DNA of 64,000 nt from Asticcacaulis sp. AC460 (GCF_000495795.1 NZ_AWGD01000039.1:32889-96888), one strand, 5' to 3'; positions 43,258 to 51,974 are shown, numbered from the stretch's first letter. The notes: a model not told the origin generated them from the sequence alone. A program made the numbers and translations.

Positions 43258-44199
43258 ATGTTTACCGCGTCCAAGCGTCTCAAAATCGGTCTGATCGGTC
43301 TCGGCAAGATCGCCGTCGACCAGCACATACCGTCGATCCGCGCCAATCCGGCGCTGGAACTGGTGGCCGGCTGCAGCCCCAGCTCGCGTGTCGACGGCTT
43401 GGCCGGTTACAACACCATGGAAGAGATGCTGGCCGCCCATCCCGAAATCGACGCCATCGCCATCTGCACGCCGCCGCAGATCCGTCACGCCATCGCCAAG
43501 AAGGTGATTGCCGCCGGCAAGCACACCTTCCTGGAAAAGCCGCCCGCGGCGACCCTGGGCGAGGCTGAAGCCATTGCGGCCCTGGCCAAGGCCAAGGGCG
43601 TCAGCTTGTTGGCCTCGTGGCATTCGCGTTTCGCTCCGGCGGTCGAAGCGGTGCGTCAGTGGATCGCCGAGCGCGACATTTCTTCGGTCAAGATCGTGTG
43701 GAAGGAAAACGTCCGTCAGTGGCACCCGGGCCAGAAGTGGATCTTCGAAGCTGGCGGCATGGGCGTGTTCGACCCGGGCATCAATTCTTTGTCGATCCTG
43801 ACGGCGATCCTGGCCGACGCGGTGATCGTGAAGAAGGCCGACCTGCATATTCCGGTGAACTGCGAGGCGCCGATCCAGGTCGAGATGGATATGACGACCG
43901 AGAACGGCCTGCCGATCCGGGCGGAGTACGACTTCCTGCAGACGGGTATTCAGACCTGGAGCATCTATATCGAGAGCGCCAAGGGCGAGAAGCTGGCCCT
44001 GCACCTGGGCGGGACCGAGCTTGAGATCAATGGCCACGTCAAGATCAAGGAAAAGGAAGCGGAGTATTCGGGTTTGTATGCCCACTTCCTGAGCCTGGTG
44101 AATGCGGGCAAGTCGGATGCCGATTTTGCGCCGCTGCGCATCGTCGCCGACGCCATGCTGTTGGGCAAGCGGATCGCCGCGCCGGAATATATCGAGTAG
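43258..44199 (+). CDS. Gfo/Idh/MocA dehydrogenase: L-arabinose/D-galactose 1-dehydrogenase type
   Basis: 313 aa cytoplasmic enzyme. Nucleotide motif GLIGLGKIAVDQHIPSI, the catalytic Lys in HTFLEKPPAATLGEAE, SWHSRFAPAVE, KENVRQWHPGQKWIFEAGG and MGVFDPGINSLSI. From memory these match the Azospirillum L-arabinose 1-dehydrogenase and Pseudomonas galactose dehydrogenase closely. It oxidises the aldose to its lactone. It lies 72 bp after the mutarotase on the same strand; D-galactose, L-arabinose and L-fucose share stereochemistry around the ring, so it may supply broad specificity. Confidence 0.87.
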   Translation: MFTASKRLKIGLIGLGKIAVDQHIPSIRANPALELVAGCSPSSRVDGLAGYNTMEEMLAAHPEIDAIAICTPPQIRHAIAKKVIAAGKHTFLEKPPAATLGEAEAIAALAKAKGVSLLASWHSRFAPAVEAVRQWIAERDISSVKIVWKENVRQWHPGQKWIFEAGGMGVFDPGINSLSILTAILADAVIVKKADLHIPVNCEAPIQVEMDMTTENGLPIRAEYDFLQTGIQTWSIYIESAKGEKLALHLGGTELEINGHVKIKEKEAEYSGLYAHFLSLVNAGKSDADFAPLRIVADAMLLGKRIAAPEYIE

Positions 44200-44225
44200 G
44201 GCAACTGTGCGGCGGAACCGGTTTT

Positions 44226-44407
44226 AAGGGTTGTCCACAGATAAGCCAGATAAGCCAGATGAACAGCGCTGAGTCGGATAGATTTGCCGCTGTTCCTGTG
44301 GTTTTTCGACGAGCTTTGCTCGTCAGTCTCATTCACCGAACGAAGCGCCGGACGTCGTCAGAAACGCCGTCCATCTGGCTTATCTGGCTTATCTGTGGAC
44401 AACCCTT
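44226..44407. repeat. AAGCCAGAT inverted-repeat element, copy C
   Basis: Two perfect 35-bp arms (44226-44260, 44373-44407) around a 112-bp spacer. The spacer contains a small hairpin (GACGAGC-TTT-GCTCGTC). Outer ends AAGGGTTGTCCACAG, inner ends AAGCCAGAT twice. It takes up most of the 311-bp gap before cdd; nothing else is recognisable there apart from the cdd leader. Confidence 0.9.
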
Positions 44408-44510
44408 CGGGGCGTCTTGGGGCAAACGCCATGCCTCAGTTAAACGTTTCACTTGGCAAATCGGTGACAAGGTGACACTCTGACCTGCCTCTGTATCGGA
44501 AGGCATCAGA

Positions 44511-44903
44511 TTGTCCCAAGACCTGTTCGAAGCGGCCCGCGCCGCCATGCAGCACAGCCACTCGCCCTATTCAAAGTTCAAGGTCGGCGCTGCCCTGCGT
44601 GACGAAAACGGCCGCATCCATGCCGGCTGCAATATCGAAAACGTCGCTTTCCCGGAAGGCATCTGCGCCGAGGCCACCGCCATCGCCCACCTGATCATGG
44701 CCGGCAGACGTCATATCACCGAAGCCGCCGTCATCGCTGAGCGCCTGCCCTTGGTCGCGCCCTGCGGTGGCTGTCGTCAGAAGCTGTCGGAATTCGCGTC
44801 GCCCCAGACCCGGGTGTGGCTGTGCGATGACGCGGGGCCGCAGAAAGCTTTCACCCTGGCCGAACTGCTGCCGGCCGCGTTTGGCACGGACAGTCTGGCT
44901 TAG
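44511..44903 (+). CDS. cdd: Cytidine deaminase
   Basis: 130 aa homotetrameric-type enzyme deaminating cytidine to uridine. Substrate and zinc motifs: SPYSKFKVGAAL, GCNIENVAFPEGICAEATAI (Cys and catalytic Glu) and APCGGCRQKLSEF (two more Cys zinc ligands). TTG start with GGAAGG nine bases upstream; no in-frame ATG is near the expected N terminus. It sits alone between repeat copy C and a small exported-protein gene. Confidence 0.93.
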   Translation: MSQDLFEAARAAMQHSHSPYSKFKVGAALRDENGRIHAGCNIENVAFPEGICAEATAIAHLIMAGRRHITEAAVIAERLPLVAPCGGCRQKLSEFASPQTRVWLCDDAGPQKAFTLAELLPAAFGTDSLA

Positions 44904-44939
44904 TCGTGCTAAGTTTCCGCATCCCGAAGAGGTGCGGTC

Positions 44940-45569
44940 ATGAAAGCGATAATTCCGGTCCTGATGATGGCGCTGGCGGCGCCGGCTCTAGCGCAGACCG
45001 TTCCGCCGCTGAGCGACGAAGACATCGCCTTTCGTCTCACGCCTGGCGCCGGGGTAGAGACGCGCATCGACGGCGACCTTAACGGTGACGGCCAGACCGA
45101 CACCGTCTATATCGAAGGCACCGAGGATAAGCGGACCCTGAACATCCTGATGGCCTATCGGGAAGAAACAGATATGGGCCACGACCCGAAGGGCACAGTC
45201 GAGTTCGAGGTGTCGCAGTTCGCGCCGGCGACGCTCAAGATCACCGATAAGGGCGTGCTCGTGGTCGAAGACATGACCGGCGGCACCACTGCTACCACCG
45301 CGACCTATCGTTACCGCTATGACGCCAAGGCGGGACGGATGCGGCTGATTGGGCTGGACGCCACGGTCTACAGCCGCACCAATCAGCACGGCTATACCGA
45401 GATATCCTGGAACCTGCTGACCGGCGACTTCGTCCGCGAAACGGCGGAACTGGCGCAAGGTGAGGGCGATGCCGCCTACGCAGATCCGGTGGTGAAAAAG
45501 AGCAAGCGTTCAACGGCGCCGGGCTATATGGAAGAGACGCCGAATCCGGACGATGTGCTGAGTGAGTAA
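44940..45569 (+). CDS. Exported protein with calcium-loop-like motif
   Basis: 209 aa, signal peptide MKAIIPVLMMALAAPALAQ. The mature part has an Asp-rich loop DGDLNGDGQTDTVYIEG that resembles an EF-hand/dockerin-type or FG-GAP calcium loop, then beta strands (TYRYRYDAKAGRMRLIGLDA) and a charged C-terminal tail. Function not recognised. A good ribosome-binding site (GAGGTG) precedes the ATG. It is 36 bp after cdd. Confidence 0.72.
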   Translation: MKAIIPVLMMALAAPALAQTVPPLSDEDIAFRLTPGAGVETRIDGDLNGDGQTDTVYIEGTEDKRTLNILMAYREETDMGHDPKGTVEFEVSQFAPATLKITDKGVLVVEDMTGGTTATTATYRYRYDAKAGRMRLIGLDATVYSRTNQHGYTEISWNLLTGDFVRETAELAQGEGDAAYADPVVKKSKRSTAPGYMEETPNPDDVLSE

Positions 45570-45578
45570 TTCCGAACG

Positions 45579-45680
45579 GTGGGGAGTGACCTGAAGAGGA
45601 CCCCTCCGTCTCGACGCGCTTGCCGATGGCCTTCGGCCCGGCTGCGCTTGCTCGCCACCTCCCCATCTTCGATAGGGAGG
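45579..45680. repeat. Structured intergenic region with CTCCCC/GGGGAG motifs
   Basis: GGTGGGGAG (45579-45587) faces CCACCTCCCC (45655-45664); within it are GGCC-TTC-GGCC (near 45629-45639) and CTCCCCATC-TTC-GATAGGGAG (45659-45679). It fills the gap between the convergent exported-protein gene and pyk. It probably acts as a terminator and may be a dispersed element. Confidence 0.5.
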
Positions 45681-45713
45681 AGAAGGAAGTAAGGATGAAC
45701 GAGACGTCGGCGT

Positions 45714-47186
45714 TTAGGCGTCGTCGACGAACTCGGCTTCTTCGGTGTTGGTGCGGGTGACGCGGGCGACACGCAGAGCGTTCGTCGAGCCCGACTTGCC
45801 GAATGGCATGCCCGCCACGATGACGATGTCCTGGCCAGGTTCGGAAATACCTTCCGTCCGCGCCAGCTTGGTGGCCACGGCCACGGTTTCCGTCATCGAG
45901 TGGGTGATCGGCGTCAGGACCGGGTGCACGCCCCAGGTCAGGGCCAGGCGGCGGGCGGTCTGGATGTTAGGTGTCAGCCCCATGATCGGCGCGGTCGGAC
46001 GTTCGCGCGCCACGCGCAGCACGGTGCTCGACGAATTGGTCATGGCAGCGATAGCCGAGGCGTCGATCGTCTGGGCGACCTGGCGCGCCGCCGCAGCGAT
46101 AGCACCCGATGTGGTCTTTTCCGGCTCCGGGCGGCGGCGGTCGGTCATGGTGCGCCAGCCGTCGTCCTGTTCGACCCGGGCAACGATACGGTCCATGATG
46201 GTTACCGCTTCGATCGGGTACTGGCCGGCGGCGGTTTCGGCCGACAGCATGACGGCGTCGGCGCCGTCGAACACGGCGGTCGCCACGTCGGATGCCTCGG
46301 CGCGGGTGGGCGTGGGGGCCGTAATCATCGACTCCAGCATCTGGGTGGCGACGATAACCGGTTTGCCATGGGCGCGGGCGGCCTGGACGATACGCTTCTG
46401 GGCCAGGGGCACTTCTTCCGGCGGCAGTTCGACGCCCAGATCGCCGCGGGCGACCATGACGGCGTCGGACAGGCGCATGATCTCTTCAAGATTGTCCAAA
46501 GCCTGCGGTTTTTCCAACTTGGACAGCACCCAGGCGCGCCCCTTGATGATTTCGCGGGCTTCAAGGACGTCCTCTGGACGCTGGACGAAGCTCAGGCCGA
46601 TATATTCGACGCCGCGCTCCAGCGCGAACTCCATGTCAGAACGGTCCTTTACGGTCAGGGCCGGGATGGGCAGAACGACGTCCGGAACGTTGACGCCCTT
46701 GCGGTCGCTGAGGCGGCCGCCGATGACCACGACGGTTTCCAGGTGATCTTCGCGCACATGGGTGACGCGCAGCTTCAGCTTGCCGTCGTCCAGCAGCAGG
46801 TGCGAGCCGATCTGGGCGGCGGTGATGATTTCCGGATGGGGCAGGTTGGCGCGGCGGGAATCGCCCGGAGTCGGGTTCAGGTCGAGGCGGAAGGCCTGAC
46901 CGGCGGTCAGCACCACGGCGCCGCCCATGAAGCGGCCGACGCGAAGTTTCGGACCCTGGACGTCGGCCAGGATGCCGATCGGGTGCTTGGTCCTGGATTC
47001 CAGGTCGCGGATCAGATCGATGTTGCGGCCATGGTCCTCGTGGCTGCCGTGCGAAAAATTCAGCCGGAAAACGTCGGCGCCGGCCTGGTGCAATTGCGCC
47101 AGCATCTCAGCGTTCGAACTGGCGGGGCCCAAGGTGGCGACGATTTTGGTTTTGCGGCGGCGGAGGATTTTCAAAGCACGACTCAT
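45714..47186 (-). CDS. pyk: Pyruvate kinase
   Basis: 490 aa from the ATG at 47186. Converts phosphoenolpyruvate and ADP to pyruvate and ATP. Motifs: RRRKTKIVATLGPASSN at the N terminus, FRLNFSHGSHEDHG, GPKLRVG, the catalytic KDRSDMEFAL and ISKLEKPQAL-type segments, DAVMVARGDLGVELPPE and the domain GADAVMLSAETAAGQYP. Length and domain order are those of ordinary bacterial Pyk. Stands alone, divergent from the FHS transporter gene across a 350-bp gap. Confidence 0.95.
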   Translation of the reverse strand: MSRALKILRRRKTKIVATLGPASSNAEMLAQLHQAGADVFRLNFSHGSHEDHGRNIDLIRDLESRTKHPIGILADVQGPKLRVGRFMGGAVVLTAGQAFRLDLNPTPGDSRRANLPHPEIITAAQIGSHLLLDDGKLKLRVTHVREDHLETVVVIGGRLSDRKGVNVPDVVLPIPALTVKDRSDMEFALERGVEYIGLSFVQRPEDVLEAREIIKGRAWVLSKLEKPQALDNLEEIMRLSDAVMVARGDLGVELPPEEVPLAQKRIVQAARAHGKPVIVATQMLESMITAPTPTRAEASDVATAVFDGADAVMLSAETAAGQYPIEAVTIMDRIVARVEQDDGWRTMTDRRRPEPEKTTSGAIAAAARQVAQTIDASAIAAMTNSSSTVLRVARERPTAPIMGLTPNIQTARRLALTWGVHPVLTPITHSMTETVAVATKLARTEGISEPGQDIVIVAGMPFGKSGSTNALRVARVTRTNTEEAEFVDDA

Positions 47187-47536
47187 TGAAAAGGTTCGTT
47201 TTTTCTTAGGTTTACCTGACGCGCGCAGCCGCCCGCCGAGCAATCGGCGCCACAAAGCCTGTGTTCTGCCTCAGGGTCAAGTCAAATTTAGGTGGCGGGA
47301 TGACAGCGCTGTCTTTTGACGATATAGTTAAATATCGCCTGAGACGCATTCGCACTTGTCGGACAATAGGTCGCAGGCTAACGTAGAAGTAAGCAAATCG
47401 TAAAAATCTTCCCCGGAACGATGTTTTTCATTTGCCAACCATGCAAAAGCGCGCTTTTTGCAATTTGATTTAATTAATCGGTGAGGTCAGGGTCGCGCCG
47501 CGTCACTCATCGCCATAACGTGTACAGGCAGGAAAA
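47187..47536. promoter_or_regulatory. Divergent control region pyk / FHS transporter with palindrome
   Basis: This 350-bp gap has no gene. It holds the pyk leader and, at 47442-47462, a palindrome with arms TGCAAAAGC and GCTTTTTGCA meeting at a GC-rich centre, the style of a LacI/GalR operator. AT-rich sequence (TTTAATTAATCGG) follows before the transporter start. No regulator gene is adjacent. Confidence 0.45.
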
Positions 47537-48886
47537 ATGTCAGAAACCCAAACCGCAACCAAACCGGGGGGCAGTGTCGCCCTGGCGGTTGTCTATGTCA
47601 CCACGCTGTTCTTTATCTGGGCGGTGATCACCAATCTCCTGGATCCGCTTGTGAAGACGATGAAGACCGTCTTCACCCTGACGCCGGTCCAGACCATGTT
47701 GACCGGCTTCGCGTTCTTCATTGCCTACTTCATCATGTCGCTGCCGTCGGCCGCGTTCCTGTCGAAGCTCGGTTACGCCCGATCGATCATGGTCGGCCTG
47801 GGCGCCATCGCCGCCGGCTGCTTTATCGCCATCGCCGCCGCCCATCTGCATATCTACACCATCTTCCTGGTCGCCCTGTTCACCATGGCGTCGGGCGTGA
47901 CCCTGCTGCAGGTCGCCGCGAACCCGCTGATCGCCTCGATGGGCGATCCGAAGGACTCCGCCTTCCGCCTCAACCTGTCGCAATCCTTCAACTCCCTGGG
48001 GGCCGCCAGCGGCATCTGGTTCGGTTCGGCCTTCCTGCTGAAGGGACCGATCTTCGAAAAGGACGTCGTCATGACGCCGGCCCTGGCTGAGCAGGCTCTG
48101 GGTTTCGTCACCAATGTGTACTTTGCCATCGGCATGGCGCTGGTGATCTTCATCGCCCTGATCTGGCTGGTGCGTGCCAAGATCACCGCCGCTGCCCCAA
48201 AGACGGGCAAGCTGGTCATGCCGTTCATTGCCCTGACCTCCAAGTGGGCGAATCTGGGCTCGATCGGCATCTTCCTCTATGTCGGTGCTGAAGTCGCGAT
48301 TTCGCTGCACCTGATCCTGTTCCTGGAACAGAAAAGCATCCTGGACCTGAGCGCGGAACTGGCCGGCAAGCTGGCCGCCTTCTACATGATCTTCGCCATG
48401 ATCGGCCGATTCACCGGTTCGGCCCTGCTGAAGTTTGTCCGTGACTACTATCTGCTGGCCTTCGTGGCCGTGGGCGCCATCGCCCTTTCGCTGGTGGTCA
48501 TCTTCACCCGCGACATGGTGCCGTCGGCCCATAACGGCGTGCTGAACCTGTTCATCGCCGAGGCTCCGCTGACCTCGGGCCTGATCCCGGCCTTTGCCGC
48601 GCTGTTGATCGGCCTGTTCAACTCGATCATGTTCCCGACCATCTTCACCCTGACGCTGCAACGCTCGTCGGCGCCGACCTCGGCCACCTCGGGTCTGCTC
48701 TGCCTGGCGATTGCCGGTGGCGCTGTCCTGCCGCTGGCTTTCGCCTGGCTCGAAGAAAAGACCGGCAGCATGTCGCTGGGCTTCATTGCCCCGCTGATCT
48801 GCTACATCTACGTCCTGTGGTTCGCTTTCGCGGCCAAGGGTGCGCCGACCCACGCCATCGAAGAAGGCGTGAGCTCGGGTCACTAA
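47537..48886 (+). CDS. Sugar transporter, FHS family MFS
   Basis: 449 aa with twelve membrane segments. The FHS signature is seen in LFFIWAVITNLLDPLVKTMK, FAFFIAYFIMSLPSAAFLSK, LQVAANPLIASMGDPKDSAF, LNLSQSFNSLGAASGIWFG, FLYVGAEVAISLHLILFLEQ and FNSIMFPTIFTLTLQRSS. Relatives transport glucose/galactose, fucose or N-acetylglucosamine. The fructokinase-type ROK kinase downstream makes an unphosphorylated hexose such as fructose or glucose likely. It follows a palindromic operator at 47442 and ends before a terminator. Confidence 0.88.
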   Translation: MSETQTATKPGGSVALAVVYVTTLFFIWAVITNLLDPLVKTMKTVFTLTPVQTMLTGFAFFIAYFIMSLPSAAFLSKLGYARSIMVGLGAIAAGCFIAIAAAHLHIYTIFLVALFTMASGVTLLQVAANPLIASMGDPKDSAFRLNLSQSFNSLGAASGIWFGSAFLLKGPIFEKDVVMTPALAEQALGFVTNVYFAIGMALVIFIALIWLVRAKITAAAPKTGKLVMPFIALTSKWANLGSIGIFLYVGAEVAISLHLILFLEQKSILDLSAELAGKLAAFYMIFAMIGRFTGSALLKFVRDYYLLAFVAVGAIALSLVVIFTRDMVPSAHNGVLNLFIAEAPLTSGLIPAFAALLIGLFNSIMFPTIFTLTLQRSSAPTSATSGLLCLAIAGGAVLPLAFAWLEEKTGSMSLGFIAPLICYIYVLWFAFAAKGAPTHAIEEGVSSGH

Positions 48887-48900
48887 GACCTCTACGATCG

Positions 48901-48930
48901 GCCCCCGGATGTTCGCATCCGGGGGCTTTT
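48901..48930 (+). terminator. Rho-independent terminator after FHS transporter
   Basis: Perfect 11-bp GC-rich stem (48901-48911 with 48916-48926), TTCG tetraloop, then TTTT. It would end most transporter transcripts before the ROK gene, which therefore needs read-through or its own promoter in the AT-rich 37 bp that follow. Confidence 0.92.
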
Positions 48931-48967
48931 CTGCTTTTGAATTCTTAAAACAAAGACTGAAAATTTA

Positions 48968-49894
48968 ATGCTGTACGTGGGTGTGGACTTCGGGGGAACC
49001 AAGATCGAAGCGGCCGCTTTGTCGCAGAACGGCACCTTCCTGTCGCGCCAGCGTGAACCCAATCCGGGAAATTACAAGGACGCCCTTCAGACGGTCTGCC
49101 AACTGATCGCCCGCGTCGAAGCCGAAGCCAAACAGGCCGACCCCAGCCTTGCCACCCGTGTCGCAACCATCGGCGTCGGCGCGCCCGGTTCGGTCAGCCC
49201 GCGCACAGGTGTGATGCGCAATGCCAATTCGACCTGGCTGAACGGCACGACCTTCCGTGAGGATCTTGAGACCGCCATCAAGCGCCCGGTTCGCCTGGCC
49301 AATGACGCCAATTGCCTGGCCCTGAGTGAGGCCATCGACGGCTCTGCCAAGGGACTGAAAACCGTTTTCGCCATCATTGTCGGCACGGGCTGCGGCGGCG
49401 GCCTGGTGGTCGATGGTCACCTGATCGAAGGCGCCAACGGGTTGACCGGCGAATGGGGCCATATTCCCCTGCCGTGGCAAAAACCCGAGGAATTCCCCGG
49501 GCCGACCTGTTGGTGCGGCCACAAGGGTTGCCTGGAGACCTGGGTGTCGGGCACCGGTTTCGCCCGCGATTTCCAGGCCGTCACCGGCAAGGCGCTGCGC
49601 AGCGAGGAGATCATCAACGGTATGCGCGCCGGCGACCTGGAATGCGAAGCCGCTTTCGACCGCCTGATGGACCGGCTGGGCCGCGCCATGGCGGTGACGG
49701 TCAACATGCTGGATCCTGACGCCTTCGTGTTTGGCGGCGGCCTGTCCAATGTCCACGAAATCTATGACCGGCTGCCGGCCAAGATCCTGCCGTACGTCTT
49801 TTCCGACGGCTGGCGCGCCGAGCTGAAACCGGCGCAGTGGGGCGACAGCTCCGGGGTGCGCGGCGCCGCCTATCTGTGGGCGCAAGGACATTAG
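48968..49894 (+). CDS. ROK-family sugar kinase, probable fructokinase (Mak type)
   Basis: 308 aa. ATP site YVGVDFGGTKIEAAAL, second phosphate motif FAIIVGTGCGGGLVVDG, catalytic Asp in RLANDANCLALSEA, and the ROK zinc motif CWCGHKGCLETWVSG. The overall pattern resembles E. coli Mak, which phosphorylates fructose; glucose or mannose are alternatives. It lies after the transporter and a terminator with a poor ribosome-binding site and an AT-rich leader. Confidence 0.85.
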   Translation: MLYVGVDFGGTKIEAAALSQNGTFLSRQREPNPGNYKDALQTVCQLIARVEAEAKQADPSLATRVATIGVGAPGSVSPRTGVMRNANSTWLNGTTFREDLETAIKRPVRLANDANCLALSEAIDGSAKGLKTVFAIIVGTGCGGGLVVDGHLIEGANGLTGEWGHIPLPWQKPEEFPGPTCWCGHKGCLETWVSGTGFARDFQAVTGKALRSEEIINGMRAGDLECEAAFDRLMDRLGRAMAVTVNMLDPDAFVFGGGLSNVHEIYDRLPAKILPYVFSDGWRAELKPAQWGDSSGVRGAAYLWAQGH

Positions 49895-49953
49895 TATCGG
49901 CTTGTAGCCGCTGGCGATTTTTGCCAAGGTCGGTAAAAAGCAGGGGCGAATTC

Positions 49954-51669
49954 ATGATCCGGAAAAGTCTCATCGGCGTGGCGATTGCCGTGCTTGCCAC
50001 GGGCGCCGTGGCGCAGACCCCGACCCACAGCCCCAACGGTCGCTTCAATATGGTCTTTCCGGGTGGCAAGGCTAAACCCGCGGTGCCGACGGTTCAGGTG
50101 GTGAAGCCGCTTACGGCGCAACCTGTTCAGGCCGAGCCGGTTTCAGAACAGGCTATCGACGCGCCTCCACCACCACCGCCGACGCAGGAAGCCGTAGCGG
50201 CGCCTGCGCCCGCCGGCCCCCGGCCAGATGTCGTCATTCCCACCACGGCCGGTCAGGTCGGCGGTGAAAAACTGTGGGACGGCAGCCATGTCTTCCGCGC
50301 CGTGCCGTTCGCCCGCCCACCGGTCGGTGACCTGCGCTGGCGCGCGCCGCAGGATCCGCAGTCCTGGCAAGGTGTGCGTTACCGCAAAGAGTCGGCGCCG
50401 GCCTGTCTGCAGGTCGATCTCGGATGGCAGTCGGAGATGGCGAAGACCAGTTCCGAGGACTGTCTTTATCTTGAGGTTCGCAGTCCGAATACGACCGGTA
50501 AGCTGCCGGTCATGGTCTTTATCCATGGTGGGGCGAATCGCGCCGGAGGGGCGGCCGGAACGGTCATGGCCGGGTTTGCGCCCAAGGGCGTGGTCATCGT
50601 GTCGATTCCCTATCGTCTGGGCGCCCTGGGTTTCCTGTCGCACCCGGCGCTGACGAAGGAGCAGGGCGGGGCGTCGGGCAACTACGCCTTGATGGACCAG
50701 GTCAAGGCGCTGGAATGGGTGCGCGACAATATCGCGGCCTTCGGCGGCGATCCGGGGAATGTCACCATCGTGGGCCACAGCGCCGGCGCCCAGGATGTCG
50801 GTTTGTTGCTGGCGTCGCCGCTGGCCAAGAGGCTGTTCCACAAGGCGATATCCGAGTCGGGTCCGCCGCAGTTCGGCCTGCCGCCCCGGACCCTGGCGCA
50901 GAACGAGGCGATCGGCATGGAACTGGCCGGCCAGATCAGCATGAGCCCGCCCGACAGCGCCCAGGCGCTGGCCGACCTGCGCCGCCAGCCGGCGATCTCG
51001 ATCCAGGAACTGACCGACAAGATCCCGCCGCCAGTCGAGGATTCTTCGTTTATCTGGTTGCAGGCGATCGTCGACGGCAAGGTCTTGCCGCGGGCGCCGG
51101 AGGATGTGTTCCGTGCCGGCGACGCGGCGAAGGTGCCGCTGATCATCGGCGTGTCGGCTCAGGAACTGGGACTGCATGGCGGCGAGGCGAATATCTACAA
51201 GGCGGTGTTCAACGCCTTCGGGCCGTGGCGATTCAAGGCGATGAGCTTCTACCGCATCGACAAGGGCAAGCCGCCGAAGGCTGATCCGCTGCTGGGCGAC
51301 ACGGCGATGCAGATATCGACCGATATCATGATGCGCTGCCCGGCCGACTGGACGGCGGCGCAGATGACGCGAGCCGGCAACCGGGCCTTCCTGTATCATT
51401 TGAGCGTCGACAAGGATGGCAAGATCCATCACGGATCGGAGCTGCATTTTGTCATGAACCCAAGGCCGGACGGGCAGGGGGATGCGACGTGGCCGCCGCT
51501 GCTGGACTATTGGGTGGCGTTTGCCAAGACGGGCGATCCGAATGCGCCGGGCTTGCCGCGCTGGCCGGTCTATGGCGACGACAGGAGCTATATCGACTTT
51601 ACGACCAAGGGACCGTATGCGCGGACGGAGCTGCGCGGACCGGTGTGCAGTTTGCTCGACAGGCCTTGA
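49954..51669 (+). CDS. Exported type-B carboxylesterase
   Basis: 571 aa from the ATG at 49954. Signal peptide MIRKSLIGVAIAVLATGAVAQ is followed by a low-complexity Pro/Ala/Val linker (to about residue 90) and then a COesterase domain: GVRYRKESAPACLQ, SSEDCLYLEV, the oxyanion-hole FIHGGANRAGGAAG, the nucleophile elbow TIVGHSAGAQDVGLLLASPL, and His in the HHGSELHFVM region near the C terminus. Substrate unknown; candidates are esters on plant polysaccharides or xenobiotics. It is 60 bp after the kinase gene. Confidence 0.88.
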   Translation: MIRKSLIGVAIAVLATGAVAQTPTHSPNGRFNMVFPGGKAKPAVPTVQVVKPLTAQPVQAEPVSEQAIDAPPPPPPTQEAVAAPAPAGPRPDVVIPTTAGQVGGEKLWDGSHVFRAVPFARPPVGDLRWRAPQDPQSWQGVRYRKESAPACLQVDLGWQSEMAKTSSEDCLYLEVRSPNTTGKLPVMVFIHGGANRAGGAAGTVMAGFAPKGVVIVSIPYRLGALGFLSHPALTKEQGGASGNYALMDQVKALEWVRDNIAAFGGDPGNVTIVGHSAGAQDVGLLLASPLAKRLFHKAISESGPPQFGLPPRTLAQNEAIGMELAGQISMSPPDSAQALADLRRQPAISIQELTDKIPPPVEDSSFIWLQAIVDGKVLPRAPEDVFRAGDAAKVPLIIGVSAQELGLHGGEANIYKAVFNAFGPWRFKAMSFYRIDKGKPPKADPLLGDTAMQISTDIMMRCPADWTAAQMTRAGNRAFLYHLSVDKDGKIHHGSELHFVMNPRPDGQGDATWPPLLDYWVAFAKTGDPNAPGLPRWPVYGDDRSYIDFTTKGPYARTELRGPVCSLLDRP

Positions 51670-51681
51670 CGAGGAGGAACT

Positions 51682-51858
51682 ATGGAAGATTCTGACGAAG
51701 TCCGTCGTTCTCGCTTAGAGACGTTTGATGCGGCGCTTTTACGCGGCTTGGCAGATATGGAGGCTGGTCGCGTTGTCGATGCAGACGAAGTCTTCTCGCG
51801 TTTGGAAGCCAAATATGCCCGTTTGGCCATCGAGCACGGAGAACGTGGAGGTTCCTGA
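51682..51858 (+). CDS. Small antitoxin-like protein, 58 aa (orphan)
   Basis: A short gene with an excellent ribosome-binding site (GAGGAGG, four bases before the ATG) and a TGA at 51856-51858. The protein begins MEDSDEVRRSRLETFDAALL and contains the segment GLADMEAGRVVDADEVFSRL, the helix pattern found at the C terminus of ParD/CopG-type antitoxins, ending with KYARLAIEHGERGGS. No toxin gene lies on either side: a palindromic repeat follows 26 bp later. Coding is supported by the start site and codon pattern; antitoxin function is inference. Confidence 0.62.
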   Translation: MEDSDEVRRSRLETFDAALLRGLADMEAGRVVDADEVFSRLEAKYARLAIEHGERGGS

Positions 51859-51883
51859 ACCCGCCGCGTAGCGGCAAAAGCGT

Positions 51884-51974
51884 AAAGAGGTTGAAACACG
51901 AATGGCCACGAATGAACACGAATATCCGCGAATTATTCGTGTTCATTCGTGGCCATTCGTGTTTCAACCTCTTT
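51884..51974. repeat. Perfect 40-bp palindrome, CACGAATG family
   Basis: Arms 51884-51923 and 51935-51974 are exact reverse complements (40 bp) with an 11-bp centre. Each arm is made of short imperfect units (GGCCACGAATG, AACACGAAT). It lies between the orphan antitoxin gene and ybgC. A degenerate single-arm relative is at 58333-58356. Confidence 0.9.

Noticed and set aside
47540..48883. Minus-strand frame of about 447 codons
   Set aside because: Mirror of the FHS transporter gene; Gln/Arg/Asp/His-rich, no hydrophobic pattern, no ribosome-binding site.
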